Below are positions 44,115 through 56,710 of a stretch of 64,000 bases of DNA, piece by piece. Made by a program: the position numbers and the translations under genes. Source of the DNA: Methylocaldum szegediense (lineage in GTDB: Bacteria > Pseudomonadota > Gammaproteobacteria > Methylococcales > Methylococcaceae). Positions within the stretch are counted from its first letter, which is position 1. Every line of letters begins with the position of its first letter. The stretch spans positions 2,790,001-2,854,000 of the forward strand of contig NZ_OX458333.1 of NCBI RefSeq assembly GCF_949769195.1, written 5' to 3'. The notes beneath the pieces are model-generated. The model saw nothing but the letters and a program-made list of their open reading frames with translations, did not search any database and was not told the origin of the DNA.

Positions 44115-44926
44115 CGGCGCTTACCTTCACCCAGAAGGCCGAACTCAAACAACGGGTCGACGTATCCCCGCTGACGCCCGACCGGCTCGCCGACAAGTCT
44201 GCAAGCGAAATCGGGGCCGAGTTGCTGCAATACGGTAACCGGCAGGTGCGCGTCGACGAGTTGTTTTCCATCGAAGGTCAAGACGCCGATTGCCTAGTCT
44301 TTCGCGGCAGCAGCAAGCTCGATTATGTCGGCAGAGGCATGAGCCGGGGCGAAATTCGCGTGGAAGGCGATGCCGGCAGTTACCTAGGCATGCAGCTCAA
44401 GGGCGGACGTATCGTGGTCGACGGTAACGTCGACGCCTATGCCGCCTGCGAGATGAAAAACGGCGAAATCCTGATCCGCGGTAATGCCGGGGATTTTCTC
44501 GGCGCCAGCCTTCCCGGCAACAAAAAGGGCATGGCGGGCGGCATCGTCATCGTCAAAGGAAACGCCGGCAACCGCGTGGGCGACCATCTGCGCCGCGGCG
44601 CCATTCTGATCGAGGGCGACGCAGGAAGCTATCTTGGCTCCCGTATGACCGCCGGGACCATCGCGGTTCTCGGTAAAGTCGGCGATCACCTGGGCTATGC
44701 CATGAATCGCGGCACCGTGTTGCTCGCTCAAGAACCCGCCTTCCTTTCCCCCACCTTCAACGATTGCGGTACCCATACGCTCGGCTTCATACCGCTGCTT
44801 CTCAAAGGTTACCAGGGGCTCGAAACCCGTTTTTCCGAGATGTCCGACACGCTCAAGCGGGTGCGGCGTTACGCCGGCGATATGTGTGCGCTCGGCAAGG
44901 GCGAGATTCTGATAGCCGTGCGCTGA
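44111..44926 (+). CDS. fhcC: Formyltransferase/hydrolase complex subunit C
   Basis: 271 residues with the repeated glycine-rich beta-helix pattern of FwdC/GltB-type domains: IRVEGDAGSYLGMQLKGGRI, ILIRGNAGDFLGASLPGNKK, IVIVKGNAGNRVGDHLRRGA, ILIEGDAGSYLGSRMTAGTI. Scaffold subunit of the Fhc complex. Last gene of the fhcA-D-C operon. Confidence 0.95.
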   Translation: MTALTFTQKAELKQRVDVSPLTPDRLADKSASEIGAELLQYGNRQVRVDELFSIEGQDADCLVFRGSSKLDYVGRGMSRGEIRVEGDAGSYLGMQLKGGRIVVDGNVDAYAACEMKNGEILIRGNAGDFLGASLPGNKKGMAGGIVIVKGNAGNRVGDHLRRGAILIEGDAGSYLGSRMTAGTIAVLGKVGDHLGYAMNRGTVLLAQEPAFLSPTFNDCGTHTLGFIPLLLKGYQGLETRFSEMSDTLKRVRRYAGDMCALGKGEILIAVR

Positions 44927-44999
44927 GCGACGTCTAGGAGTCGACGCGCTGGTCGAATTCGGCGGCGTCTCGCATCGGGGCGTCAAAAAACGCCGTAAG

Positions 45000-45029
45000 T
45001 TGACGGACTCGGGCGTGCACGGTTATCAT
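45000..45029 (+). promoter_or_regulatory. Probable sigma-70 promoter of rplU-rpmA
   Basis: TTGACG at 45000-45005 and TATCAT at 45024-45029, 18 bases apart, give a good consensus match. The predicted transcript starts about 37 bases before the rplU ATG. Confidence 0.6.
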
Positions 45030-45072
45030 TCCGTGTTTATCGAAGAATTTTCTGCGTTTGGAGCCAACAAAA

Positions 45073-45384
45073 ATGTACGCGGTTATACAGACAGGCGGCA
45101 AACAATATCGGGTGAAACAGGGCGACGTCGTCAAGGTCGAGACGCTCAAAGCGGAAGCCGGTCAACAAATCGAATTCGACAAAGTGTTGATGGTTCAGAC
45201 GGATTCCGGCTTGAAAGTAGGCAAACCCTTTGTCGAAGGAGGCAAAGTAACCGCAACCGTCAAGGCTCACGGTCGACATCCGAAAATTAAGATCATCAAG
45301 TTTCGCCGACGCAAGCATTACATGAAGCGGGCCGGCCACCGGCAGAATTACACAGAAATCCAGATCACCGACATCACGGCCTAA
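45073..45384 (+). CDS. rplU: 50S ribosomal protein L21
   Basis: 103 residues from ATG 45073 ([19 protein letters not shown]), the normal start and length; an in-frame TTG five codons upstream is not needed. [20 protein letters not shown] and [11 protein letters not shown] are the conserved 23S-binding C-terminal part. Followed by rpmA after 20 bases, the standard bacterial pair. Confidence 0.97.
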   Translation: MYAVIQTGGKQYRVKQGDVVKVETLKAEAGQQIEFDKVLMVQTDSGLKVGKPFVEGGKVTATVKAHGRHPKIKIIKFRRRKHYMKRAGHRQNYTEIQITDITA

Positions 45385-45404
45385 TCGAATAGTGAGGAAT
45401 CACA

Positions 45405-45668
45405 ATGGCGCATAAAAAAGCAGGCGGCAGTTCACGCAACGGCCGCGACTCAGAATCCAAACGACTTGGCGTGAAACGCTTCGGCGGCCAATTCGTGCAT
45501 GCGGGCAGCATTATCGTGCGGCAGCGGGGCACCAAGTTTCACCCCGGCGACAATGTAGGCTGCGGAAGAGACTACACGCTTTTCGCTTTGACTGACGGGC
45601 ATGTCCAATTCAAAGTGAAAGGCCCGTTCAAACGGAAATACGTCAGCATCGTTCCAAGCGAAGCTTAA
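45405..45668 (+). CDS. rpmA: 50S ribosomal protein L27
   Basis: 87 residues. [20 protein letters not shown] at the N-terminus reaches into the peptidyl-transferase centre; [20 protein letters not shown] and [20 protein letters not shown] follow. No N-terminal extension of the Firmicutes type. A terminator lies between it and obgE. Confidence 0.97.
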   Translation: MAHKKAGGSSRNGRDSESKRLGVKRFGGQFVHAGSIIVRQRGTKFHPGDNVGCGRDYTLFALTDGHVQFKVKGPFKRKYVSIVPSEA

Positions 45669-45708
45669 GGAACAAAGCGGCTTACTGGCCATCCTCTTGA
45701 GTAGGAAG

Positions 45709-47890
<2,182 letters not shown>

Positions 47891-47911
47891 GAGGCAGGCT
47901 AAGCCCGCCTC
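47891..47911. terminator. Possible hairpin between proB and rpsT
   Basis: GAGGCAGG at 47891-47898 pairs with CCCGCCTC at 47904-47911 (one mismatch) in the 37-bp gap between convergent genes. No clear T-run, so weak. Confidence 0.3.
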
Positions 47912-47927
47912 GCCTTTCCGCCGGGTG

Positions 47928-48206
47928 TCAGGCGGACGCTTTCAGAGCCAGCGCTTTGACGCGAGCGTTGAGGCGGCTCTTGCTACGAGCAGCCTTATTC
48001 TTATGGATCAAGCCCTTGTTGACTGACGAATCGATAATGGGAACCGCAGCGCGATAGGCGGCCTGAGCTTTCTCCAGGTCACCGGATTCCACCGCCAAAA
48101 TGACCTTCTTAATGAAAGTCCGCAACCGGCTGCGCAGAGCCGCGTTGTGGGCGCGACGTTTTTCCGATTGTCTGGCGCGTTTTTTTGCAGAAGCAATGTT
48201 AGCCAA
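47928..48206 (-). CDS. rpsT: 30S ribosomal protein S20
   Basis: 92 residues, lysine- and arginine-rich: [40 protein letters not shown] and [20 protein letters not shown] are diagnostic. Monocistronic on the minus strand, divergent from murJ, as in many gammaproteobacteria. Confidence 0.97.
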   Translation of the reverse strand: MANIASAKKRARQSEKRRAHNAALRSRLRTFIKKVILAVESGDLEKAQAAYRAAVPIIDSSVNKGLIHKNKAARSKSRLNARVKALALKASA

Positions 48207-48247
48207 GGTGAGAACCTCTAATCCAATTCATTGGCAGCGAATTCGCT

Positions 48248-48276
48248 ATTTTGTTCTCAAGTCACCCCAGAGTCAA
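48248..48276 (-). promoter_or_regulatory. Possible promoter of rpsT
   Basis: On the minus strand TTGACT (48276-48271) and CAAAAT (48253-48248) are 17 bases apart. The -10 is imperfect. Confidence 0.35.
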
Positions 48277-48387
48277 TAGATCAAGTCCCACAAACTTGCC
48301 CGGCCGAATAGATGGAGCGCCCGAGACTCATATGCGGAGCCTTGTCAGCGGCGCTTTTTCGGCAGTGCCTTGATCGACTAAATTCCT

Positions 48388-48393
48388 TATACT
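48388..48393 (+). promoter_or_regulatory. Possible -10 box for murJ
   Basis: TATACT lies 43 bases before the proposed CTG start of murJ. No good -35 at the right spacing was seen, so this is a weak call. Confidence 0.25.
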
Positions 48394-48436
48394 ACGGCCC
48401 TTTCTCCAACTCTAACGACAGCACTGGTTTTAGGCT

Positions 48437-49993
48437 CTGAGCAAGCATCTACTGAAATCCACGGCGGCCGTCGGCGGATTGACCTTCGTCTCCCGCCTCT
48501 TGGGCTTCGTTCGGGATGTCATCATTGCCCGTTATTTCGGTGCCGACCCCGGCACCGACGCGTTCTTCGTCGCTTTCAGGATTCCCAACTTCTTGCGCCG
48601 CCTGTTTACGGAAGGCGCCTTCTCGCAGGCCTTCGTGCCGATCCTGTCGGATTACAAGGAGCGCCACGACCAGACCCAGCTCAGGCCGTTCTTGGACCGC
48701 ACCGCCGGCAGCCTGTCGCTAGCCTTGTTGCTGGTGACGTTCGTCGGAGTCCTCGCAGCACCGTTCTTTATCCTGCTGTTCGCGCCCGGTTTTTATCGAG
48801 ACGCGAAGCAATTCGAGCTCAGCGTGACGATGCTGCGCATCACCTTTCCGTATCTATTTTTCATCTCCCTCACGGCATTCGCCGGGGCGATTCTGAACAC
48901 CTGGGGACGTTTCGCAATACCAGCTGTCACGCCGGTCTTCCTGAATCTTTTGATGATCCCCGCGACGATCTGGCTCGCCCCCTACTTACCCGAACCCATC
49001 ACCGCCTTAGCCTGGGGCGTGCTGGTCGCCGGCTTCGTGCAACTCGGCTTTCAAGTGCCGGCGCTCGTTCGGGCAGGTCTGCTGCCAAGACCCCGCTTCG
49101 GGTTTCACGATTCCGGGGTTCGCCGCATGATCGCACTGATAGGACCTGCGATTTTCGGGGTTTCTGTAACTCAGGTGAACCTTCTGGTCGATACACTGAT
49201 CGCATCCTTTTTAGCTTCCGGCAGCGTATCCTGGCTTTACTATTCTGATCGCCTGGTGGAATTTCCGTTAGGCATTTTCGGCGTCGCTATCGGCACTGTG
49301 ATGCTGCCCCATTTGTCGAAAAATCATGCGAGCCGCGACCGGGACGGATTCTCCCGTTCGCTGGATTGGGCCCTACGCTGGGTCGTTCTCATTGGCTTGC
49401 CTGCAACCTTGGGACTCGCTCTGCTCGCAGGACCGATGATTTCCACTCTTTTCCAGTACGATCGGTTTTCATCCTATGACGCCGAAATGGCCAGTCGGAG
49501 CCTGATGACTTATTCCATAGGATTGATCGGTTTCATCGCGATCAAGGTGCTCGTCCCGGGTTTTAGCTCGAGGCAGGATCTCCGTACCCCGGTCCGATAC
49601 GGCTTTTACGCGGTTCTGGCGAACCTCGCGCTGAATCTCGCTCTGATCTTTCAACTCGCACCCATAGGCTGGGGCCATGCGGGACTCGCCCTAGCGACGG
49701 CGCTTGCGGCTATCTTCAACGCCGGGCTGCTCTTGGCAAAGCTTCTCAAGGAACGAATTTACAGACCGGAACCCGGCTGGACGATCTTTCTCCTGCGCGT
49801 GGTATTTGCCAGCGCAATGATGGTCCCTATCCTGGTCTACGCGTCCAATGCCTATCCGTGGCAGACCTGGTCGATGATCGAGCGGGTCTCTCATCTCGCG
49901 TTATGGATTTTGCTGGGTTTCGCGATCTACGTGTCGTGTCTCACTCTGACCGGCCTCCGTCCCCGGCACATGCTCGTTCCTGAAAGCACCTGA
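48437..49993 (+). CDS. murJ: Lipid II flippase MurJ, probable CTG start
   Basis: MurJ/MviN flips lipid II across the inner membrane. Aligned with the usual family N-terminus (S-K-x-L-L-K-S-T...G-G...S-R-x-L-G-F-V-R-D), this frame reads LSKHLLKSTAAVGGLTFVSR from a CTG at 48437. A stop codon lies two codons upstream (48431), so no ATG, GTG or TTG start exists that keeps the whole N-terminus. The alternative TTG at 48479 would delete half of the first helix. About 518 residues with around 14 membrane spans; FGADPGTDAFFVAFRIPNFL and RLFTEGAFSQAFVPILSDY are diagnostic. Confidence 0.93.
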   Translation: MSKHLLKSTAAVGGLTFVSRLLGFVRDVIIARYFGADPGTDAFFVAFRIPNFLRRLFTEGAFSQAFVPILSDYKERHDQTQLRPFLDRTAGSLSLALLLVTFVGVLAAPFFILLFAPGFYRDAKQFELSVTMLRITFPYLFFISLTAFAGAILNTWGRFAIPAVTPVFLNLLMIPATIWLAPYLPEPITALAWGVLVAGFVQLGFQVPALVRAGLLPRPRFGFHDSGVRRMIALIGPAIFGVSVTQVNLLVDTLIASFLASGSVSWLYYSDRLVEFPLGIFGVAIGTVMLPHLSKNHASRDRDGFSRSLDWALRWVVLIGLPATLGLALLAGPMISTLFQYDRFSSYDAEMASRSLMTYSIGLIGFIAIKVLVPGFSSRQDLRTPVRYGFYAVLANLALNLALIFQLAPIGWGHAGLALATALAAIFNAGLLLAKLLKERIYRPEPGWTIFLLRVVFASAMMVPILVYASNAYPWQTWSMIERVSHLALWILLGFAIYVSCLTLTGLRPRHMLVPEST

Positions 49994-50003
49994 GGACCGT
50001 CGC

Positions 50004-50960
50004 ATGCGCCTGAGCCGAGGACTCGCCGAACTCAAGCTTCCCGAAAAGGGATGCGTTGCCACGATTGGTAACTTCGACGGCGTCCATATCGGCCACCGCC
50101 AGGTGATCGAGCGGTTAGCAGAAGCGGGTCGCAGGCTGGAATTACCGGTCGTGGTCGTTCTGTTCGAGCCTCAACCGCGCGAATATTTTTTCCCGGACGA
50201 AGCACCGGCCCGCCTGACCCGCCTTCGCGAGAAATTGGCCCGCTTGGCCGAATTGCCCGTCGATCATGTTTTGCTGCTGCGATTCAACTGGCATCTGGCC
50301 ATGTTGCCGGCGCAAGACTTCATCCGAACCATCCTGCTCGAAGGATTGCGCATCAAATATTTGGTAGTGGGAGACGATTTCCGGTTCGGCAGAAACCGAG
50401 TCGGCAATTTCGCCATGCTGCGCGAAGCCGGAAGAGCATTCGGTTTCGACGTGGTCGACACCCCGTCGGTCCTGGTGAACGGACGGCGCGTCAGCAGCAC
50501 CTGGGTCCGCAACGCTCTCGAAGCTGGCGACTTGGCCAGTGCGGCTCAGCTCCTGGGGCGCCCGTACTCCGTTTGCGGACGTGTCGTGCACGGTGCCAAA
50601 CGCGGCCGAATGCTGGGCTTTCCTACCGCCAACGTCGCAATGAGACGGAAAAACACTCCTGTCCAAGGGGTGTTTGCCGTTACAATGTCCGGAATCGGCG
50701 AACGTCCGCTACCGGGAGTTGCGAACGTAGGCATACGCCCTACCATCGGGGGCGGACGCACGGTACTCCTGGAAACCTATTTGCTGGACTTCTCCGGAGA
50801 TCTCTACGGAAAACAGGTGGAAATCGTTTTTCACCGCAAACTCCGGAACGAAAAGCGCTTCGACAGCTTAGGCGAACTACGGGCCCAGATCGAACGGGAC
50901 GTCGCAACTGCACGAAGCTATTTCGCCACCTCCAATCCAATACCATCCTCTGCATCATGA
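50004..50960 (+). CDS. ribF: Bifunctional riboflavin kinase/FAD synthetase
   Basis: 318 residues. N-terminal FAD synthetase: [20 protein letters not shown] and [21 protein letters not shown]-terminal riboflavin kinase: [20 protein letters not shown] and [20 protein letters not shown]. Makes FMN and FAD. It follows murJ by 10 bases and shares ATGA with ileS, the usual gammaproteobacterial order. Confidence 0.96.
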   Translation: MRLSRGLAELKLPEKGCVATIGNFDGVHIGHRQVIERLAEAGRRLELPVVVVLFEPQPREYFFPDEAPARLTRLREKLARLAELPVDHVLLLRFNWHLAMLPAQDFIRTILLEGLRIKYLVVGDDFRFGRNRVGNFAMLREAGRAFGFDVVDTPSVLVNGRRVSSTWVRNALEAGDLASAAQLLGRPYSVCGRVVHGAKRGRMLGFPTANVAMRRKNTPVQGVFAVTMSGIGERPLPGVANVGIRPTIGGGRTVLLETYLLDFSGDLYGKQVEIVFHRKLRNEKRFDSLGELRAQIERDVATARSYFATSNPIPSSAS

Positions 50961-53776
50961 GCACGGATTATAAATCGACACTCAATTTACCCAGGACCGA
51001 CTTTCCGATGAAGGCCAATCTGCCGCAGCGCGAGCCCGAGCAGCTCGAGCGCTGGCGCAGCTTGGATCTTTACCGGAAGATCCGCGAGACGTTCCGTGGA
51101 CGCCCCAAATTCGTTCTTCACGATGGTCCGCCCTATGCCAACGGCGAAATCCACATCGGCCATGCCGTAAACAAGATCTTGAAAGACATTATCGTCAAGA
51201 GCAAGGGACTCAGCGGTTTCGACGCGCCCTATGTGCCAGGTTGGGACTGCCATGGCCTGCCCATCGAACTGATGGTGGAGAAAAAGATTGGCAAAGCCGG
51301 CGTTAAGGTCGACGCGTCTGAGTTCCGCAAAGCCTGCCGTTCCTATGCGACCGAGCAAGTGGACGTCCAGCGGCGCGAGTTCATCCGGCTCGGCATTTTA
51401 GGTGATTGGGACAATCCGTACCTGACCATGGATTTCCGTTACGAGGCGGATATTTTGCGCGCTTTGGGGCGCATTTCTGCACGCGGCCATCTGGTGAAAG
51501 GGGCAAAGCCCGTGCATTGGTGCACCGATTGCGGCTCCGCGCTGGCCGAAGCCGAGGTCGAATACGAAAACAAGCGTTCGATCGCTATCGACGTGCGGTT
51601 CAGAGTACTCGACGAAGCTGCGCTGATCCAGCGTTGTCATTCGGTGCCCGGCCACCCTGGCGAAGGCCCGCTCTCGATCGTCATCTGGACGACCACTCCT
51701 TGGACCCTGCCTGCCAACCAGGGCGTGGCGCTCAATCCGGATCTCGATTACGCCGTCGTTCAATGCCGGGAGCCGACGGAACGGCTGGTCGTGGCTGAGG
51801 CCCTGATGAAGGATGTGATGATACGTTACGGCATCGACGATTACCACGTCGTGGCGTATGGCAAGGGCTCGGATCTCGAAGGCTTGCTGCTTCAACATCC
51901 TTTTTACGAGCGGGAAGTACCGATCGTTCTCGGCGAGCATGTGACGCTCGAGGCCGGTACCGGTGCGGTGCATACGGCACCCGGACATGGCCAGGAAGAC
52001 TACGTCGTCGGTCAGCGCTACGGCTTGCCGGTCGACAATCCGGTGGCTGACGACGGCAAGTTTCTGCCGAGCACGCCGCTGTTTGCAGGCGAGCACGTGA
52101 TGAACGCCAACGACCATGTGGTCGAGGTGTTGAAGGAACGCGGCGCGCTGCTGCACGAGGAGCGCATCGAACACAGCTACCCGCACTGCTGGCGGCACAA
52201 GACGCCGGTCATCTTCCGAGCGACACCGCAATGGTTCATCGCCATGGACAAGAACGATCTTCGCCGCCAGGCCCTGGAAGAAATCAAGAAAGTGCAATGG
52301 ATACCGGACTGGGGCCAGGCGCGCATCGAAGGCATGGTCGCCAACCGGCCTGACTGGTGCGTCTCCCGCCAGCGCAACTGGGGCGTGCCGATCGCCTTGT
52401 TCGTCCATCGCGAGACCGGCGCGCTACACCCGCGTAGCGAAGAGCTGATCGAAGCGGTCGCCCAAAGAGTCGAGGAAAAGGGGATTGACGCCTGGTTCGA
52501 ACTCGATCCCGTCGAATTGCTCGGCGAAGAGGCGGCTCAGTACCAGAAGATCAACGACACACTGGACGTCTGGTTCGATTCCGGAGTCAGCCACTTCTGC
52601 GTGCTGGATCGGCGGGAAGACCTGTATTCTCCAGCCGACCTCTACCTCGAAGGATCAGACCAGCATCGCGGCTGGTTCCAATCATCTTTGCTCGCCTCGA
52701 TCGCGATCCGGGACACCGCGCCGTATCGGCAGGTCTTGACCCATGGCTTCACCGTGGACGCGGAAGGCAAAAAAATGTCGAAATCCAGGGGCAATGTCGT
52801 AGCCCCGCAGAAAGTGATGCAGAACCTCGGAGCCGACATCCTGAGGCTCTGGGTCGCGGCCACCGACTACCGTGCCGAGATGAGTGTCTCCGACGAAATC
52901 CTAAAGCGCACGGCGGACGTTTACCGGCGCTTGCGCAATACCGCCCGCTACCTGCTCGCCAACATGAACGGCTTCGATCCGGAGCGCCATTTGGTTGAGC
53001 CCGAAAAGATGCTGGCACTCGATCGCTGGGCAGTCGACCGGGCGTTTCGTCTCCAGCAGGAAATCGTCAAAGCTTACGAAACGTATCAGTTCAACCTGAT
53101 CTACCAAAAAGTCCACAATTTCTGCTCCATCGACCTAGGCAGCTTCTACCTCGACGTGCTCAAGGACCGCCAGTACACCTGCCGTGAGGACAGCCTCCCG
53201 CGACGTTCGGCACAAACCGCCATGTACCACATCGCCGAGGCCTTGACCCGCTGGCTGGCCCCGATCTTGAGTTTCACGGCCGATGAAATCTGGCGTTATT
53301 TGCCCGGCAAACGGAGCGAATCGGTCTTTCTGGAGACCTGGTACGAGGGGCTGTTCCCATTGGACGAATCCTCGCTGTTCGACCGCGAGTTCTGGGATTT
53401 CGTGCTCAAAATCCGCGAGGCGGTGAGCAAAGAACTGGAGGTGCTGCGCGTACGCGGCGAGATCGGGGCGTCGCTGGATGCCGAAGTCGAACTTTACTGC
53501 AGCCAGCCGATTCTCGAACGGCTTGCACCTATCGAAGGCGAGCTCCGCTTCGTGTTCATCACGTCGTACGCGAGCCTTCGGCCCGAAGGAACCGGCGACA
53601 CGCTTCCGACAGGGATCGAGGGACTGGAGCTCAAAGTTCGGGCTTCCGATAAACCCAAATGTGTACGTTGTTGGCATCACCGCGAGGATGTCGGCCAGCA
53701 TGCCGACCACCCCGAGCTTTGCGGACGTTGCGTCGAAAACGTCGTGGGTCCGGGCGAAACCCGTCTTTACGCCTGA
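50957..53776 (+). CDS. ileS: Isoleucyl-tRNA synthetase
   Basis: 939 residues from ATG 50957 ([20 protein letters not shown]), matching the usual bacterial start; the open frame further upstream is inside ribF. Class I synthetase: [20 protein letters not shown] contains HIGH, and [15 protein letters not shown] contains KMSKS. The CP1 editing domain lies between. C-terminal zinc cysteines: [12 protein letters not shown] and LCGRCVENV. Standard bacterial IleS1 type. Confidence 0.97.
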   Translation: MSTDYKSTLNLPRTDFPMKANLPQREPEQLERWRSLDLYRKIRETFRGRPKFVLHDGPPYANGEIHIGHAVNKILKDIIVKSKGLSGFDAPYVPGWDCHGLPIELMVEKKIGKAGVKVDASEFRKACRSYATEQVDVQRREFIRLGILGDWDNPYLTMDFRYEADILRALGRISARGHLVKGAKPVHWCTDCGSALAEAEVEYENKRSIAIDVRFRVLDEAALIQRCHSVPGHPGEGPLSIVIWTTTPWTLPANQGVALNPDLDYAVVQCREPTERLVVAEALMKDVMIRYGIDDYHVVAYGKGSDLEGLLLQHPFYEREVPIVLGEHVTLEAGTGAVHTAPGHGQEDYVVGQRYGLPVDNPVADDGKFLPSTPLFAGEHVMNANDHVVEVLKERGALLHEERIEHSYPHCWRHKTPVIFRATPQWFIAMDKNDLRRQALEEIKKVQWIPDWGQARIEGMVANRPDWCVSRQRNWGVPIALFVHRETGALHPRSEELIEAVAQRVEEKGIDAWFELDPVELLGEEAAQYQKINDTLDVWFDSGVSHFCVLDRREDLYSPADLYLEGSDQHRGWFQSSLLASIAIRDTAPYRQVLTHGFTVDAEGKKMSKSRGNVVAPQKVMQNLGADILRLWVAATDYRAEMSVSDEILKRTADVYRRLRNTARYLLANMNGFDPERHLVEPEKMLALDRWAVDRAFRLQQEIVKAYETYQFNLIYQKVHNFCSIDLGSFYLDVLKDRQYTCREDSLPRRSAQTAMYHIAEALTRWLAPILSFTADEIWRYLPGKRSESVFLETWYEGLFPLDESSLFDREFWDFVLKIREAVSKELEVLRVRGEIGASLDAEVELYCSQPILERLAPIEGELRFVFITSYASLRPEGTGDTLPTGIEGLELKVRASDKPKCVRCWHHREDVGQHADHPELCGRCVENVVGPGETRLYA

Positions 53777-53781
53777 CGCTT

Positions 53782-54258
53782 ATGCTGCATTGGCTTTGGC
53801 TCTCCGTGCTGGTCGTCGTCTTGGACCAACTCACCAAGCTGATGGTCGACCGATCAATGGAACTCTATGAATCGGTCGGCTTGCTGCCTTTTTTTCAGCT
53901 CACTTACCTACGCAACCAAGGCGCAGCGTTTAGCTTTCTGAGCGAGGCCGGGGGCTGGCAGCGCTGGTTCTTCATCGGCCTGGCGGCGATTGCCAGCGTC
54001 GCGATCTGTTACTGGCTAAGCCGACTCGGCAAAAATCAACGCTGGGAAGCCGCCGCCTGGGCGCTGGTACTCGGCGGTGCGCTAGGCAACCTCATTGACC
54101 GGGTCGCTTACGGATACGTTATCGACTTTATCGACGTATTTTACGGAGAGTGGCACTGGCCTGCTTTCAACGTCGCCGATTCGGCGATCACCATAGGCGT
54201 CGTGATGCTGTTGATCGACTCGCTGAGACCGCGGCAATCGACGGCCGATCTGGCGTAA
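53782..54258 (+). CDS. lspA: Lipoprotein signal peptidase
   Basis: 158 residues from ATG 53782, five bases after ileS. Four membrane segments. Signal peptidase II motifs: VVVLDQLTKLMVDRSM, YLRNQGAAFSFLSEAGGWQR, LVLGGALGNLIDRVAYGYVI and FNVADSAITIGVVML, with the two catalytic aspartates in NLIDR and NVADS. Confidence 0.96.
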   Translation: MLHWLWLSVLVVVLDQLTKLMVDRSMELYESVGLLPFFQLTYLRNQGAAFSFLSEAGGWQRWFFIGLAAIASVAICYWLSRLGKNQRWEAAAWALVLGGALGNLIDRVAYGYVIDFIDVFYGEWHWPAFNVADSAITIGVVMLLIDSLRPRQSTADLA

Positions 54259-54304
54259 GTTAGAAAGCGATCTGCCGGAAACACTCCGCCACGACAGTTG
54301 GGCC

Positions 54305-54889
54305 TTAGGCGCGAATAGCGTCGCACTCGGTCCGACGAAATCCTCTCGCGGACAGCAACCGGTAAAGCCTTCCCCAATCGAAGCTCGGACCCGGATCGGT
54401 CTTGCGTCCCGGAGCGATATCGCTATGACCGACTATCCGGTTCGGGGATAGGCTCGGATAAGCCTCGAACAGCGCGGCGAGCACATCGGCCAGGCCATCG
54501 TACTGTGCGTCGGCATAGGGAACGTCGTCGGCTCCTTCCAACTCGATACCGATCGAAAAATCATTGCAGCGCTCCCGCCCCCGATAGCTGGACGGCCCGG
54601 CGTGCCAAGCCCGCCGGTGAAACGGAACATATTGAACGAGTTCGCCGTCGCGCCGTACGAGCGCATGGGCCGATACCCGTATGCCGCATATCCGCTGGAA
54701 ATACGGATGGGCGGTAGGCTCCAAAGTACTCGTGAACAGTCGGTCTATCCAGTCGCCGCCGAACTGGCCCGGAGGCAGACTGATACCGTGAATCACCACC
54801 AACGAAATATCCCCTGCATCAGGCCTGTCGTCGCAGTTGCAGCTCTCGACACGCCTCGCATCCGTCAGCCAATGGTCGATGACTTTCAT
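54305..54889 (-). CDS. ampD: 1,6-anhydro-N-acetylmuramyl-L-alanine amidase
   Basis: 194 residues from ATG 54889 (KVIDHWLTDARRVESCNCDD); an in-frame TTG at 54907 is possible. Zinc amidase of cytoplasmic muropeptide recycling. LVVIHGISLPPGQFGGDWID (first His), RRAWHAGPSSYRGRERCNDF, IGIELEG, and VGHSDIAPGRKTDPGPSFDW carry the second His and Asp ligands. Convergent with lspA. Confidence 0.95.
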   Translation of the reverse strand: MKVIDHWLTDARRVESCNCDDRPDAGDISLVVIHGISLPPGQFGGDWIDRLFTSTLEPTAHPYFQRICGIRVSAHALVRRDGELVQYVPFHRRAWHAGPSSYRGRERCNDFSIGIELEGADDVPYADAQYDGLADVLAALFEAYPSLSPNRIVGHSDIAPGRKTDPGPSFDWGRLYRLLSARGFRRTECDAIRA

Positions 54890-55645
54890 GTATCTAACCG
54901 AATTCAAAATTACCGGAGTTCCATGTTATTTGCGCAAGATCTCGACAATCATTATTCCCATATTTTCGGTTTTGTGAATCCGGTCACGATACCGGAAACG
55001 CTTACCCTTTAAATTAATGACAACATTCTGATACCGAGTATTACGGTTATCATTGAGTCGAATTAATAGCACTGCTGTGCACAAGTCCTAAAGTCCATAT
55101 TCGATGTTGAAGGATCGACGCCAAATTCGCCTGAAGAAGGCTCCGAAAAACCGCCTTTCCCCTGGTTTTTCTTTTTACCGAGCTCAACACCGTCTTTTTC
55201 TACTTGGCTCACATGTTCAATCATTTCTCCGATTGAACACGAAAGAACATTCCTCTTCCATACGCGTACCTCGATCATTTTCGAGGTTTTCTGAAACGGA
55301 TTTAAAGAATCGAGAATACCTAAATATGTCCCTTCTCAACACGATTGCGAGCAGGAATCAGAGCCCTTCTCCTTCGAAACCGAGAATAAGAACAATCCAA
55401 TCGGATAAGAGCTGTTCAACCGAAAACGACTCGATCGAAAAACAAGAATCGTCTCGACCACGAACGAAAAAATACGGTTTCTCACGGCAGCTTCCATGAG
55501 GCGAAAACGCGTCCTCATTATTCTGTAATTCTCCAGAGAGCAATCCAGGTGCGCTGTATATTTTACGGTTCCCGAATACCGGTGCACTTAGATAGTTCAA
55601 ATCTTACGCAATTTTTAGACGCCAATCACAACTGCCTTAGTTATT
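54890..55645. other. 756-bp AT-richer region without recognisable genes
   Basis: Visibly poorer in G and C than its surroundings. Open frames exist on both strands (for example 55104-55499 plus and 55336-55600 minus), but none shows a known motif, a good ribosome site or normal codon use. It was the original upstream region of the heparinase-like gene before the IS481-type element inserted at its right edge. Confidence 0.55.
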
Positions 55646-56710
55646 TGTCACGTCCCGTATGATTATTTACCGAGAAGGAGTTATGCTCTGTTCGAAGCCC
55701 GGAGCCTTCTCCAGGAGATATTCGGTTCGTCCAAGTGAGGTTTCTCTCCATGCAGATTCGTCTTCATAAGAACGCCCGTACCACCCCGGCCGTTCGGCAG
55801 GCCATTCAAGCGTCCACGTTGAGCGAGCGCGCCTTGGCCCAAAAGCATGGCATTAGCCGAACGACCGTCCGCAAGTGGAAACACCGCTCCTCGGTCGAAG
55901 ATGCCTCACACCGGCCCCACACCCTCAGAACCACGCTCACGCCCGCCCAGGAAGCCATCGTGGTCTACCTCCGCCAAGCTCTGCTCCTCCCCTTGGATGA
56001 TCTCCTGGCCGTGACCCGGGAATTTCTCAATCCCGCCGTGTCCCGTTCCGGGCTAGACCGCTGCCTGCGCCGCCACGGGGTGGCGTCCCTCAAGACCCTG
56101 CTTCCGCCTACAGAGAAGGCGAAGGTCAAACCCTTCAAGGCCTATGAGCCCGGCTTCCTTCACCTGGATGTTAAGTACTTGCCCGCCATCGACGGCGAAC
56201 CCCGCCGATACCTGTTCGTCGCCATCGACCGCGCCACCCGCTGGGTCTATGTCGCCCTCAAGCCCAACCGCACCGCCTTAAGCGCAAAGGACTTCCTCAA
56301 AGCGGTGATTCAGGCCGCGCCTTTCCGCATCCAGAAATGCCTGACCGACAACGGCTCGGAGTTTACCGACCGTTTCCTGACCCGAACTCGGCAGCCCTCG
56401 GGGACGCATGAGTTTGACCGCCTCTGTACTGAACAAGGCATCGAACATCGCCTGATTCCGCCGGGCCGGCCCCAAACGAATGGCCTGGTGGAACGCTTCA
56501 ATGGCCGCATCGAGGAGGTGTTGCAAACCCATCACTTCGATTCAACCGCCGATCTGGACACCACCCTGCACCGCTATGTCGAGCTGTACAATCATCACAT
56601 TCCCCAAAAGGCCTTAGGCCATCTCACCCCGATCCAGGCTCTCAAAAACTGGCAACTGTCCCATCCTCATCTTTTTCGAAAGAAGGTTTACGATCTTGCG
56701 GGACTTGACA
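55646..56710 (+). mobile_element. IS481-type insertion sequence with 6-bp target duplication
   Basis: The left end TGTCACGTCCCGTATGAT (55646) and the inverted right end TGTCAAGTCCCGCAAGAT (ending 56710) match at most positions of about 18. GTTATT flanks both sides (55640-55645 and 56711-56716). The element is 1,065 bp and carries one transposase gene. The clean ends and intact frame suggest a recent insertion. Confidence 0.9.

Noticed and set aside
55104-55600. Overlapping open frames on both strands in the AT-rich region
   Set aside because: Serine/arginine-rich sequences without known motifs; both strands are equally open, which points to chance.
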